Assembly (NCBI RefSeq): GCF_004006175.1 | Contig: NZ_CP033219.1 | Location: forward strand, 3,286,001-3,350,000 | Length of the DNA: 64,000 nucleotides | Direction: 5' to 3' | Source of the DNA: Parasedimentitalea marina | GTDB taxonomy: Bacteria; Pseudomonadota; Alphaproteobacteria; Rhodobacterales; Rhodobacteraceae | Shown: in pieces, positions 1 through 8,539 of the stretch | Layout of the letters: each line of letters opens with the position of its first letter | Numbering within the stretch: the stretch's first letter is position 1 | Notes under the pieces: generated by a model | Database searches by the model: none | What the model was told of the DNA's origin: nothing | What the model saw: the letters and a program-made list of their open reading frames with translations, nothing else | Made by a program: the position numbers and the translations under genes

Positions 1-175
1 TCAGGGCCATCTCTGCCCCCCCTGCAATCCCTTCCAAAAGGCGCCGCAGCTGTGAGGATATATCACCAAGCAACCCACTGAACAGAGCGCGCGGAAGCGC
101 ACAATTTTGTAACAGTCGCCGCGTTTGCCGCATCATCTAAGAAATTAGTTTTCAAAAACGCGCCCTTTGCCTAAG

Positions 176-610
176 ATGGCGAAACGACAAAAAACGGACC
201 GGACACCAGATCCCATGCGAAAAAAGCAGGACAACTCGCTTCTGACCGAGGTTGAACTAGAATTCATGACCGTGGTCTGGGCAACTGGTGGCGGCACTGT
301 GCGTGACCTATCGGCCGAGCTGAACAAGCTGCAGGAGCGGGCCTATACCTCGGTTGCAACCGTGCTCAAGATAATGGAGCAAAAAGGGTTTCTGACTAGC
401 GAGCGCATAGATCGCTCATTGGTCTATCGCCCCGTAGTGCCCAAGGCAGACTATCAAAAAACCACTCTCAAAAACCTTTCGAGCAAACTCTTCAACGATA
501 CCCCTGCCGCGCTGGTGGCGCGACTGGTCGAGGATGAAGAGGTGACCGACGAAATGCTCGTGGAAATGCGGGCACTGTTGAATGAAAGGCTGGGGGACAA
601 TGCAAGCTGA
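176..610 (+). CDS. BlaI/MecI/CopY family transcriptional repressor
   Basis: A 144-residue protein with the N-terminal winged helix of the BlaI/MecI/CopY family (about residues 15-90; the recognisable stretch runs from LTEVELEFMTVVW to MEQKGFLTSER) and a C-terminal helical part for dimerisation. Known members repress their own operon and are inactivated by proteolysis triggered by a partner M56 membrane protease. That partner follows directly here and overlaps by 11 bp, so the two form one operon. I chose the ATG at 176; an in-frame TTG at 167 and an ATG at 215 are alternatives and no strong ribosome site separates them. No beta-lactamase or copper gene lies nearby, so the regulated target is unknown. 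Confidence 0.88.
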   Translation: MAKRQKTDRTPDPMRKKQDNSLLTEVELEFMTVVWATGGGTVRDLSAELNKLQERAYTSVATVLKIMEQKGFLTSERIDRSLVYRPVVPKADYQKTTLKNLSSKLFNDTPAALVARLVEDEEVTDEMLVEMRALLNERLGDNAS

Positions 611-1733
611 GGCTCTGTTAAACGCTTATATCGACCTGAACCTGTTGCTGCTGGTTGGCGCAGTTATCTGGCTGGGATTGCGACGACTATTGACTCGCCA
701 CGGATTGGGCAAGGCATTCTTGCCGCAGCTAAAGCTTCTCAACCGTCTGACTGTGTTGCTGGTGACCGCGCCCCTGCTGGCGCTGGGGTTCACCACCTGG
801 GTCTTTCCACATCCACCGAACATCTCGGATATGCTGGTGTCACAATTTCTACAAGGAAACGTCAGCCTCAGCGCCACCCATTTTGAAACCATCATAGGTC
901 TACGCGAAGATCTGGTGCGTAACCTGATAACGCAACAGGCGGGTTGGGCCCACGCATTGGTGCTGCTGTTTTCCCTTGGCGCTGCACTTTGCACGTTGCA
1001 TGTGATCACCTCTGTCCTGCGCCTGCGCAGCTGCCTGCGCGATGCCTTCTTATGGAAGAGGATCGGACCTGTGGAGCTGCTGATCAGCGACACCGCCACC
1101 GTCGCCTATTCCACCCGCAGTCTGTTCCGGCTTTATGTGGTATTGCCCTCGGCATTGCTTCTCGACACGCGTGACCTGCGGCTGACCATTGCCCATGAAT
1201 TGCAACATTTCCGCCAACGCGACATCGAGTGCGAATTTCTGCTGGAAACTCTGCGTCCGCTGCTATTCTGGAACCCGGCCTATTTTCTGTGGCGCAGCGA
1301 AGTCCGCACTTTGCGCGAATACGCCTGCGATCAGGCCCTGATGGCGCGACCTCACTTTGATGCCCGCGCCTATTGCGAATGCCTGATTCGCGCCTGCGCC
1401 ATGGCAGCAAAGGACCGTGTGTTCTTTAGCCGCCGCAGTCCAGCTGTCGCCTTGGTTGATCGTCGCGAGACCAGACGCAGCGCCACACTGGAACAGCGCA
1501 TTCTGGCAGTGACGGCCAAAAAAGATCAGCCCGACTATACTATCAGCTGGGCGCTGCTGTCTGGCCTGCTGGTCGGCGCAGTCATGATTTCCACCCTGCT
1601 GATGCAACGCCCCAGCGACTGGAGTCATGACAGGTTGATGCTGTCGACCATCGTCAACCTTGAACGCATGGCAAGCCGCAATACTGCCGGCCTGGGTACA
1701 GCGCATAGCCCCATTCAGATCACTTTGGAATAA
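600..1733 (+). CDS. BlaR1-like M56 family membrane metallopeptidase
   Basis: A 377-residue membrane protein with N-terminal hydrophobic segments (about residues 15-30, 48-70 and 115-140), a gluzincin HELQH zinc motif at about 199-203, a downstream LREYACD segment likely to supply the third ligand, and a last hydrophobic helix near 315-335. This is the M56/BlaR1 protease core, which in known systems cleaves the BlaI-type repressor. The long penicillin-binding sensor domain of true BlaR1 (about 600 residues) is missing, so whatever it senses is not explained by a beta-lactam domain. The ATG at 600 follows a GGGGGA ribosome site and overlaps the repressor gene; an in-frame ATG at 582 is less likely. 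Confidence 0.85.
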   Translation: MQAEALLNAYIDLNLLLLVGAVIWLGLRRLLTRHGLGKAFLPQLKLLNRLTVLLVTAPLLALGFTTWVFPHPPNISDMLVSQFLQGNVSLSATHFETIIGLREDLVRNLITQQAGWAHALVLLFSLGAALCTLHVITSVLRLRSCLRDAFLWKRIGPVELLISDTATVAYSTRSLFRLYVVLPSALLLDTRDLRLTIAHELQHFRQRDIECEFLLETLRPLLFWNPAYFLWRSEVRTLREYACDQALMARPHFDARAYCECLIRACAMAAKDRVFFSRRSPAVALVDRRETRRSATLEQRILAVTAKKDQPDYTISWALLSGLLVGAVMISTLLMQRPSDWSHDRLMLSTIVNLERMASRNTAGLGTAHSPIQITLE

Positions 1734-1764
1734 CGGGTCTAAAACGGTGCAGCGGTGGCCTGAA

Positions 1765-2265
1765 TCAGGCCTCTTTGGCCAAACGCTCTTCGAGCACCTC
1801 AAATGGTACACCGGGCTCATCTTTGGCGCCGCGGATCACCAGCGACGTTTTGACCGAGGCCACATTTGGTGTGGTCAGTAGCCCGCCTGTCAGAAAGCTT
1901 TGAAACGTGCTCAGATCTGGGGCGACGCATTTCAAGATGAAGTCCACCTCGCCGTTCAGCATGTGGCACTCACGCACCAGCGGCCAGCTGCGACATTTCG
2001 CTTCAAAGGCGCTCAACTCAACCTCAGCCTGACTTTCCAGCCCCACCATGGCAAAGACCTGCACCTCGAAACCCAGTTCACGGGCGTTGACCTCGGCATG
2101 GTAGCCACGGATATAGCCTGCCTCTTCTAACGTCCGCACCCGACGCAGACAGGGTGGCGCAGAAATGCCCACACGTTTGGCCAGCTCTACATTGGTCATG
2201 CGCCCATCGGCTTGCAACTCCGAAAGTATCTTGCGATCAATCGGGTCCAGGCGTGTTGTGACCAT
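1765..2265 (-). CDS. Lrp/AsnC family transcriptional regulator
   Basis: A 166-residue protein with the standard Lrp/AsnC plan: an N-terminal helix-turn-helix (LDPIDRKILSELQADGRMTN to about residue 60) followed by a RAM ligand-binding domain. Family members regulate amino-acid metabolism as octameric DNA-binding proteins that respond to amino acids. The start has a GGAGAG site 7 bp upstream. The gene converges on the BlaR1-like gene with 31 bp between stops, and diverges from trxB. A perfect 14-bp direct repeat lies 50-84 bp upstream and is a good candidate for its own operator. The ligand cannot be read from sequence. Confidence 0.93.
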   Translation of the reverse strand: MVTTRLDPIDRKILSELQADGRMTNVELAKRVGISAPPCLRRVRTLEEAGYIRGYHAEVNARELGFEVQVFAMVGLESQAEVELSAFEAKCRSWPLVRECHMLNGEVDFILKCVAPDLSTFQSFLTGGLLTTPNVASVKTSLVIRGAKDEPGVPFEVLEERLAKEA

Positions 2266-2314
2266 GTTCAGCTCTCCGTGAAAATTTCATTTCTTATATC
2301 ACCATGGCCAGAGC

Positions 2315-2349
2315 GCGCAATTATATTTCGTGTTAGCGCAATTATATTT
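2315..2349. promoter_or_regulatory. Tandem 14-bp direct repeat upstream of the Lrp-type gene
   Basis: GCGCAATTATATTT occurs twice, at 2315-2328 and 2336-2349, without mismatch and with a 21-bp period (two helical turns). It sits in the divergent intergenic region between the Lrp/AsnC gene and trxB. AT-rich repeats in helical phase suit an Lrp-type octamer; assignment as an autoregulatory operator is inference. Confidence 0.5.
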
Positions 2350-2491
2350 GCCGAACAACGACATCACCCAACTGTCACCCCAGTTTGGCCAATCCACCCC
2401 TTTCCGGGGGTTTAAGACATACCGCAGGGCGGCTATATGAGATGCCAATCAGCGGGCTGACCGCGTTGCTACCATATTTGGGGATACATCG

Positions 2492-3436
2492 ATGACTGAC
2501 ACGCGCCACACCAAGGTTCTGATCATTGGCTCGGGACCTGCGGGATACACCGCAGGCGTTTATGCCAGCCGCGCCATGCTAGAGCCAATCCTGGTCCAGG
2601 GCATCGAGCCCGGCGGACAGCTGACCACCACCACGGACGTAGAAAACTATCCCGGCTTTACCGAAGTGCAGGGCCCCGACCTTATGGTCAAAATGCAGGA
2701 CCATGCACAGGCGATGGGCTGCGAGATCATTGGCGACATCATCACCGAGCTGGACACCTCCAAACGTCCCTTCACTGCCAAAGGGGACAGCGGCACGGTC
2801 TATTCGGCTGATGCGGTCATTCTGGCTACCGGTGCACGGGCCAAATGGCTGGGGCTGGACAGCGAAGAAAAATTCAAAGGCTTTGGTGTCTCAGCCTGCG
2901 CCACCTGTGACGGGTTCTTTTACCGGGGCCAGGAAATCGTCGTCATCGGCGGCGGCAACACAGCCGTCGAAGAGGCGCTGTTCCTGACCAAGTTCGCCTC
3001 GAAGGTCACATTGATCCACCGCCGCGACGAATTGCGCGCCGAGAAAATCCTGATCGACCGCCTGATGAAGAACGACAAGATCGTACCGCTGTGGTTCAAC
3101 ACCCTGAAAGAGGTCGTTGGCACCGAAAGCCCACTGGGCGTCGAAGGCGTCATTACCGAAAACGTTCAAACCGGCGAACTGACCGAGATCCCATGCAAAG
3201 GCGTCTTTGTTGCCATCGGCCACGCCCCCGCCAGCGAATTGGTCAAGGATTCTCTGGACACCCACGCGGGTGGGTATGTGGTGACCAAACCGGGCACAAC
3301 CGAAACCAGCGTTCCTGGCGTGTTTGCCGCTGGTGATTTGACCGACCACGTCTATCGCCAAGCCGTGACCTCGGCCGGTATGGGCTGCATGGCCGCGCTT
3401 GATGCCGAACGGTTCCTGTCTGAACAAGACGACTGA
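2492..3436 (+). CDS. trxB: Thioredoxin-disulfide reductase
   Basis: Cytoplasmic flavoenzyme of 314 residues, the usual length, that reduces thioredoxin with NADPH. The FAD-binding motif GSGPAG is at residues 13-18, the redox-active pair is in CATC at 136-139, and the NADPH site motif VIGGGNTAVEEA follows near 150. The C-terminal FAD motif appears as GVFAAGDLTD. The start at 2492 follows a GGGGATA site. It stands alone between a divergent Lrp-type regulator and a downstream cyclase gene, and a perfect 13-bp hairpin follows its stop at about 40 bp. Confidence 0.97.
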   Translation: MTDTRHTKVLIIGSGPAGYTAGVYASRAMLEPILVQGIEPGGQLTTTTDVENYPGFTEVQGPDLMVKMQDHAQAMGCEIIGDIITELDTSKRPFTAKGDSGTVYSADAVILATGARAKWLGLDSEEKFKGFGVSACATCDGFFYRGQEIVVIGGGNTAVEEALFLTKFASKVTLIHRRDELRAEKILIDRLMKNDKIVPLWFNTLKEVVGTESPLGVEGVITENVQTGELTEIPCKGVFVAIGHAPASELVKDSLDTHAGGYVVTKPGTTETSVPGVFAAGDLTDHVYRQAVTSAGMGCMAALDAERFLSEQDD

Positions 3437-3477
3437 TGTCGCCACACCACGTGTGACATTGAGACGTGAAAGATTGC

Positions 3478-3509
3478 TATGCTGACCGGAGATTTTTCCG
3501 GTCAGCATA
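3478..3509 (+). terminator. Perfect 13-bp inverted repeat after trxB
   Basis: TATGCTGACCGGA at 3478-3490 pairs exactly with 3497-3509 around a 6-nt loop. There is no clear T run behind it, so it may be a transcript-stabilising hairpin or a weak terminator for trxB rather than a classical intrinsic terminator. Confidence 0.5.
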
Positions 3510-3632
3510 CACACCAGAAACAACAAAGCTCGCTCTTCCAACTTGGACTTTGGCGCAGGTATTGGGGATTAGTCTTGACCTGAACAGTGGCATCCAGCAC
3601 CCTGATCCAGACCAACCGAAGAGATAGACCCA

Positions 3633-5345
3633 TTGGCGCAAGCAATCTGGCAGGGTAATCTGGTTCAGCGCAGCAGGACCATAAGCGGGGTTTTCCTGCT
3701 TATCTTTGCTTTTTTTCACTTTCTGAACATAGCGGCCGGTCTTGTTTCGCCCGAGTTCATGGCCCAGGTGCAAGAAGTCCGCAAGCTATTCACAGGCCAT
3801 CCTCCCGGTCAAATCATCCTGTTTTCCGCGCTGTTGGTGCATGGAGGTCTAGCCCTTTGGCAGGTCGCCAGCCGCCGCACCCTACGCATGACCGTTGCTC
3901 AGGCCGTTCAGCTGTTCTTTGGCCTCGCGATCCCGTTACAGTTGATCCAGCATGTTGTTTTTACAAGCTACGCTGATGGCGTTTTCAACGTCGAGGACAA
4001 AATGTCTTCGGTCATTTTGTTGATGTGGAACTCTCCGGAAATCTGGCACCAATATCTGCTGCTGCTGGTGGTCTGGGTGCATGGCTGCATTGGCTTGCAT
4101 ATGTGGCTGCGGATCACCACCTGGTGGCGGCCTCTTGTTCCCTATTTGATCGGCTTTGCTGTCATGGTGCCCACATTGGCGTTGGCAGGCCTGATCACCG
4201 AGGGCCGCAGGATGTGGGCGATCTATATCGTTCCGGGCAATGCAGAGGCGATCCAAGAGGATTTCAACTGGCCTGACCTAACCGAGTTCGCCCATCTTTA
4301 TAGAGTGTACGAGGTGAGCCTCTGGGTCTTCTTCGGCCTATTAGGGGCAGCCATCAGCACCTATTATTTGCGCCAGCTTGTCCGAAAACGGCAGTCGGTT
4401 CGAATCCGTTATGAAGATGGCCCAGAATTAACCGTAGAGCGCGGTTTGACTCTGCTGGAGATTTCTCAAGTCAACGGGGTACCACATACATCGCTCTGCG
4501 GTGGTAAAGGGCGCTGCACAACCTGCCGGATAACGATCACCGACGGAAGCGACAGCCTGCCCGCCCCCAGCCCTACCGAGGCGCGTTCCTTGTTGGCAGT
4601 TAAAGCGCCGGGAAACGTCCGGCTGGCCTGCCAGATCTATCCGACTTCAGCCCTTACTGTGAAACGCGTTTACCGGCCCAAAGGACGCCGCCAAGTCCAT
4701 TCCGCACAAGGCGAAGAGAAGACCATCGCGGTGCTGTTTTTGGATATCCGTGGTTTCACCTCCCGCTCTGCCGATCTGTTGCCCTATGATGTTGTGTTCC
4801 TGCTGAACCGGTTCTTTGACGCCATCGTGCCCGAGATCACCCGCGTTGGCGGCAAAGTAGATAAATATATGGGCGACGGGTTACTGGCCCTGTTCGAAAT
4901 GGACAGCCCCGAGGCCTCGTCTCAAGCGGGTATCACGGCCGTCGGCAACATCGGCGTAGCCCTGGCGCGGTTTAACAGGCTGTTGGCATCCGAAGGGGAC
5001 GACCCGGTGCGTATTGGAATGGGGCTGCACACCGGAACGGTCGTGCTAGGTGAAATCGGCACCACAGATAATGCGCCGCGCACGCTTATTGGAGCCACTG
5101 TAAACACCGCCAGCCGTCTTGAGGCCAAGACCAAGGAACTTGGCGTTGAGCTTCTGATATCCGAGCGTGTGGTGCAAATGGCCAGTTTTGCGGCTCATGA
5201 GGCTAAATTCCAAGTCTTTGAGTTGCGTGGCGTAGACCAACCAGTGAGCGCGCTCCCCGTCCCGCATGCATCTGTGCTGGAAATGCTGCTATCGCCGCAT
5301 CCGGATTCGCCTGACCCGCTTTCAAGTCAGCCCTCACACCTATAG
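3633..5345 (+). CDS. Membrane cytochrome-b-like / [2Fe-2S] / class III nucleotide cyclase fusion
   Basis: A 570-residue three-part protein. Residues 1-245 hold about six hydrophobic helices with scattered His residues, like a small cytochrome b or SdhC-type anchor. Residues about 250-335 form a plant-type [2Fe-2S] ferredoxin domain with Cys residues in SLCGGKGRCTTC and a fourth in RLACQ. Residues about 355-530 are a class III cyclase domain with metal-binding Asp in VLFLDIRGFT and in KYMGDG; the Lys in GGKVDKYMGDG fits adenylate cyclase. The plan suggests cAMP synthesis controlled by membrane redox state, which is inference. The start is a TTG at 3633; no better start is obvious. It appears monocistronic. 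Confidence 0.87.
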   Translation: MAQAIWQGNLVQRSRTISGVFLLIFAFFHFLNIAAGLVSPEFMAQVQEVRKLFTGHPPGQIILFSALLVHGGLALWQVASRRTLRMTVAQAVQLFFGLAIPLQLIQHVVFTSYADGVFNVEDKMSSVILLMWNSPEIWHQYLLLLVVWVHGCIGLHMWLRITTWWRPLVPYLIGFAVMVPTLALAGLITEGRRMWAIYIVPGNAEAIQEDFNWPDLTEFAHLYRVYEVSLWVFFGLLGAAISTYYLRQLVRKRQSVRIRYEDGPELTVERGLTLLEISQVNGVPHTSLCGGKGRCTTCRITITDGSDSLPAPSPTEARSLLAVKAPGNVRLACQIYPTSALTVKRVYRPKGRRQVHSAQGEEKTIAVLFLDIRGFTSRSADLLPYDVVFLLNRFFDAIVPEITRVGGKVDKYMGDGLLALFEMDSPEASSQAGITAVGNIGVALARFNRLLASEGDDPVRIGMGLHTGTVVLGEIGTTDNAPRTLIGATVNTASRLEAKTKELGVELLISERVVQMASFAAHEAKFQVFELRGVDQPVSALPVPHASVLEMLLSPHPDSPDPLSSQPSHL

Positions 5346-5534
5346 AAACCGCGAAAATATTTCCTCCCGCTTCAAGTCAGCCCGGAAACAGTCCCTCCTG
5401 ACGCCAAATCGGCACATTTCGTCCTTTTTCAGCGCATACGCTAGACTTCCCTAACCCCTCCGGGGTATTTCGCCCCAGAAAACCAACCAGTCCTATGCAG
5501 GACGTCTTCTTTTGCAAGTGATGAGAGATTTCAC

Positions 5535-7250
5535 ATGACAATGATTAGTAATCTGGCGCCAGTTCCAGAACTTTATGTTTCCTACGACTCTGCCCAGAAA
5601 TTAAAGATTGAAGCGGGAAATCTTAAAAGCCACGACCTGTCGCCACGCCAGATCTGCGACCTGGAACTGCTGATGAATGGCGGTTTCAACCCTTTGAAAG
5701 GCTTCCTGTCCGAGGAAGACTACAATGGTGTTGTCAATAACATGCGTCTGGCAGACGGTCAGCTTTGGCCAATGCCCATCACCCTGGACGTTTCGGAAGA
5801 CTTCGCCGCCTCGCTTGAGCCAGGTGAAGACATCGCTCTTCGAGATCAGGAAGGCGTTATTCTGGCGACTATGACCGTCACTGACAACTGGGAGCCGAAC
5901 AAAGCCCTGGAGGCCGAGAAGGTCTTTGGCGCTGACGACGATGCCCACCCTGCCGTCAACTATCTGCACAACCAGGCTGGCAAGATTTACCTCGGTGGCC
6001 CGATCACAGGTATCCAACAGCCAGTGCATTATGATTTCCGCGCTCGCCGGGACACACCAAACGAGTTGCGTGCTTATTTCCGCAAACTGGGCTGGCGCAA
6101 AATTGTTGCGTTCCAAACCCGCAACCCGCTGCACCGTGCCCACCAGGAGTTGACCTTCCGCGCCGCCAAAGAGGCCCAGGCCAACCTGCTGATCCACCCC
6201 ATTGTTGGCATGACCAAACCGGGTGACGTGGATCACTTTACCCGCGTGCGCTGCTACGAGGCGGTTCTGGACAAATACCCGGCGTCCACCACCACCATGA
6301 GCCTGCTGAACCTGGCCATGCGTATGGCTGGCCCGCGTGAAGCCGTCTGGCACGGGTTGATCCGCGCCAACCACGGTTGCACCCACTTTATCGTTGGCCG
6401 CGACCACGCTGGACCCGGCAAAAATTCAGCCGGTGAAGATTTTTACGGCCCCTATGATGCGCAGGATCTGTACCGCGAATTCCAGTCCGAAATTGGCTGT
6501 GAAATGGTCGACTTCAAGCACATGGTCTATGTGCAGGAACGCGCTCAGTACGAACCCAATGATGAAATCGAAGATCGTGACAATGTCACCGTCCTGAACA
6601 TCTCGGGCACCGAGCTGCGCCGCCGTCTGGCTGAAGGTCTTGAGATCCCCGAGTGGTTCTCGTTCCCTGAAGTGGTCAAAGAACTGCGCCGCACCAAGCC
6701 ACCACGCTCCAAGCAGGGCTTTACCGTGTTCTTCACTGGTTTCTCTGGCTCGGGCAAATCCACCATCGCCAACGCGTTGATGGTCAAGCTGATGGAAATG
6801 GGTGGCCGTCCGGTGACGCTGCTGGACGGGGATATCGTGCGTAAGAACCTCAGCTCGGAACTGGGCTTCTCGAAAGAGCACCGCGATCTGAACATCCGTC
6901 GCATCGGCTATGTTGCGTCCGAGATCACCAAAAACGGCGGCATTGCCATCTGTGCACCCATCGCGCCTTATGCCACCACCCGCCGGGCAGTTCGCGAAGA
7001 CGTCGAAGACTTTGGCGCCTTTGTCGAAGTCCATGTTGCGACTTCTATCGAAGAATGTGAACGCCGCGACCGCAAGGGACTGTACAAGCTGGCCCGCGAG
7101 GGCAAGATCAAAGAATTCACCGGTATTTCCGATCCTTACGACGTTCCATCGAACCCGGAACTGTCAGTGGAAACAGAAAACCTCGAAGTTGACAACTGTG
7201 CCCATCAGGTTTTGCTGAAACTGGAAAGCATGGGTCTGATCGCAGGCTGA
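5535..7250 (+). CDS. sat/cysC: Bifunctional sulfate adenylyltransferase / adenylylsulfate kinase
   Basis: A 571-residue fusion that makes APS from sulfate and ATP, then phosphorylates it to PAPS. The ATP-sulfurylase part spans about residues 1-385, with the nucleotide-binding HxxH motif in RNPLHRAH (HRAH at 200-203). The APS kinase part follows, with its P-loop GFSGSGKST at 402-410 and a LLDGDIVRKNLSSELGFS segment typical of CysC. This monofunctional-type Sat fused to CysC is usual in Rhodobacteraceae and replaces CysDN. It likely feeds assimilatory sulfate reduction, though PAPS could also serve sulfotransferases. A strong terminator follows at 7272. Confidence 0.95.
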   Translation: MTMISNLAPVPELYVSYDSAQKLKIEAGNLKSHDLSPRQICDLELLMNGGFNPLKGFLSEEDYNGVVNNMRLADGQLWPMPITLDVSEDFAASLEPGEDIALRDQEGVILATMTVTDNWEPNKALEAEKVFGADDDAHPAVNYLHNQAGKIYLGGPITGIQQPVHYDFRARRDTPNELRAYFRKLGWRKIVAFQTRNPLHRAHQELTFRAAKEAQANLLIHPIVGMTKPGDVDHFTRVRCYEAVLDKYPASTTTMSLLNLAMRMAGPREAVWHGLIRANHGCTHFIVGRDHAGPGKNSAGEDFYGPYDAQDLYREFQSEIGCEMVDFKHMVYVQERAQYEPNDEIEDRDNVTVLNISGTELRRRLAEGLEIPEWFSFPEVVKELRRTKPPRSKQGFTVFFTGFSGSGKSTIANALMVKLMEMGGRPVTLLDGDIVRKNLSSELGFSKEHRDLNIRRIGYVASEITKNGGIAICAPIAPYATTRRAVREDVEDFGAFVEVHVATSIEECERRDRKGLYKLAREGKIKEFTGISDPYDVPSNPELSVETENLEVDNCAHQVLLKLESMGLIAG

Positions 7251-7271
7251 ACTAGACACATATAGCATCAC

Positions 7272-7307
7272 AGAAAAGCGGCGGGGTAACCTGTCGCTTT
7301 TCTTTTT
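7272..7307 (+). terminator. Rho-independent terminator of sat/cysC
   Basis: AGAAAAGCG (7272-7280) pairs perfectly with CGCTTTTCT (7295-7303) and is followed by a T run. It lies 21 bp after the sat/cysC stop. Confidence 0.85.
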
Positions 7308-7384
7308 GGCGGTATCATTTATTCAGGTTTTCCATTTTAAGTTCCTGTGTAAAATAGCGCATTGTTAGCCAAACACGGTCGCCC

Positions 7385-8506
7385 ATGCACAATCCTATTA
7401 AAACCCATGTCTTTACCGATGTGCCGGAGAGAATGTTTCTCAAGCAGTCACCGGGCCAAACACCTGTGGTGGGTGATGTCACGTTGACGTTTGGGCTAGA
7501 TATTCCCGACGACATTGACGTGTTGATTGTGTTCAACCGCGCCTCTTATTCGTTGGAAACAACCTTACCCAAAGGGCGCACCGTGTTTGTCGCTGCAGAA
7601 CCGGACGTCATTCACCCCTATAGTCGCCGCTTCCTTGATCAATTCGGAATTGTGCTGACAACAACGCCTAAGCCACTGGGCACGGAAAAATGGCACCGCA
7701 GTACCTGTTGGTACTGGTTTGCTGGCATCAATTTTTCTAATTCAGAAGATGCACCCCCAATGCGTGACCATGATTGGTTTTCAGCGCTTGAAGTACCAAA
7801 GAAATCAAACAAAATCTCGATTGTGACCTCGACCAAGGTTCACACTGACTATCACCGCAAACGGATGCGGTTTGTTGAGACGCTGATCGAAAAAATCCCG
7901 GACCATCTGGAGATATACGGACGTGGTTTCCAATCCATTGATGACAAAGCAGACGCAATGCTGCCCTGCCGCTATCATTTGGCAATTGAAAACGGTGACG
8001 GGCCGCATTCATGGACCGAAAAACTGGTGGACCCGTGGCTATGCTGGGCTTTCCCGTTCTACGCCGGTTGTGACAACGTCGAAGACTATTTTCCACGTCA
8101 AAGTTTTGAGTATCTTGATCTGGCGCAACCCGAGCAAGAAGCCGATCGCATGATCCGCGACATCCAAAACGGACGTTGGCAAAATGCAATGCCCGCGATC
8201 ACTGAAGCCCGGCAACGGGTTCTTGAACAGCATAACCTGATTGCTCTGATTGGCGAGTTGGCCACCGCGGCTGCCCAAATCCCATTGCCCGCTCAGCCAC
8301 AGAAGCGCCGTCACATCTGGTCCGAGCGCTCTTTACTGCCAGAAAAAGGTTGCCGCGGCAGCCTACCAGAATGGGCTTTTAGAAACACCATCATGATGTT
8401 TGACCCCAAGGCCGAACTGAAAACCGTAGCGCTGCGGCGCTGGCTGGAAAAGCGCCGCACCGACCGGCGGGCACAAAAGCTGGCGCAATTGGAAGATTCC
8501 CGTTAA
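7385..8506 (+). CDS. Glycosyltransferase family 10 (fucosyltransferase-like) protein
   Basis: A 373-residue protein whose C-terminal half carries the family 10 motif: YHLAIENGDGPHSWTEKL followed by a hydrophobic stretch and AFPFYAGCDNVEDYFP, around residues 198-240. Family 10 enzymes use GDP-fucose or related donors in an inverting transfer to N-acetylglucosamine-type acceptors. The N-terminal half is poorly conserved, as expected for the acceptor-binding part. No signal peptide is visible, so it should act in the cytoplasm on a lipid-linked glycan. A second family 10 gene follows 33 bp downstream. The ribosome site is weak and the start at 7385 is the first reasonable ATG. Donor and acceptor are unknown. 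Confidence 0.82.
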   Translation: MHNPIKTHVFTDVPERMFLKQSPGQTPVVGDVTLTFGLDIPDDIDVLIVFNRASYSLETTLPKGRTVFVAAEPDVIHPYSRRFLDQFGIVLTTTPKPLGTEKWHRSTCWYWFAGINFSNSEDAPPMRDHDWFSALEVPKKSNKISIVTSTKVHTDYHRKRMRFVETLIEKIPDHLEIYGRGFQSIDDKADAMLPCRYHLAIENGDGPHSWTEKLVDPWLCWAFPFYAGCDNVEDYFPRQSFEYLDLAQPEQEADRMIRDIQNGRWQNAMPAITEARQRVLEQHNLIALIGELATAAAQIPLPAQPQKRRHIWSERSLLPEKGCRGSLPEWAFRNTIMMFDPKAELKTVALRRWLEKRRTDRRAQKLAQLEDSR

Positions 8507-8539
8507 AGGAGCGGCACATTCGCCGGTGCAAAGGATCTA

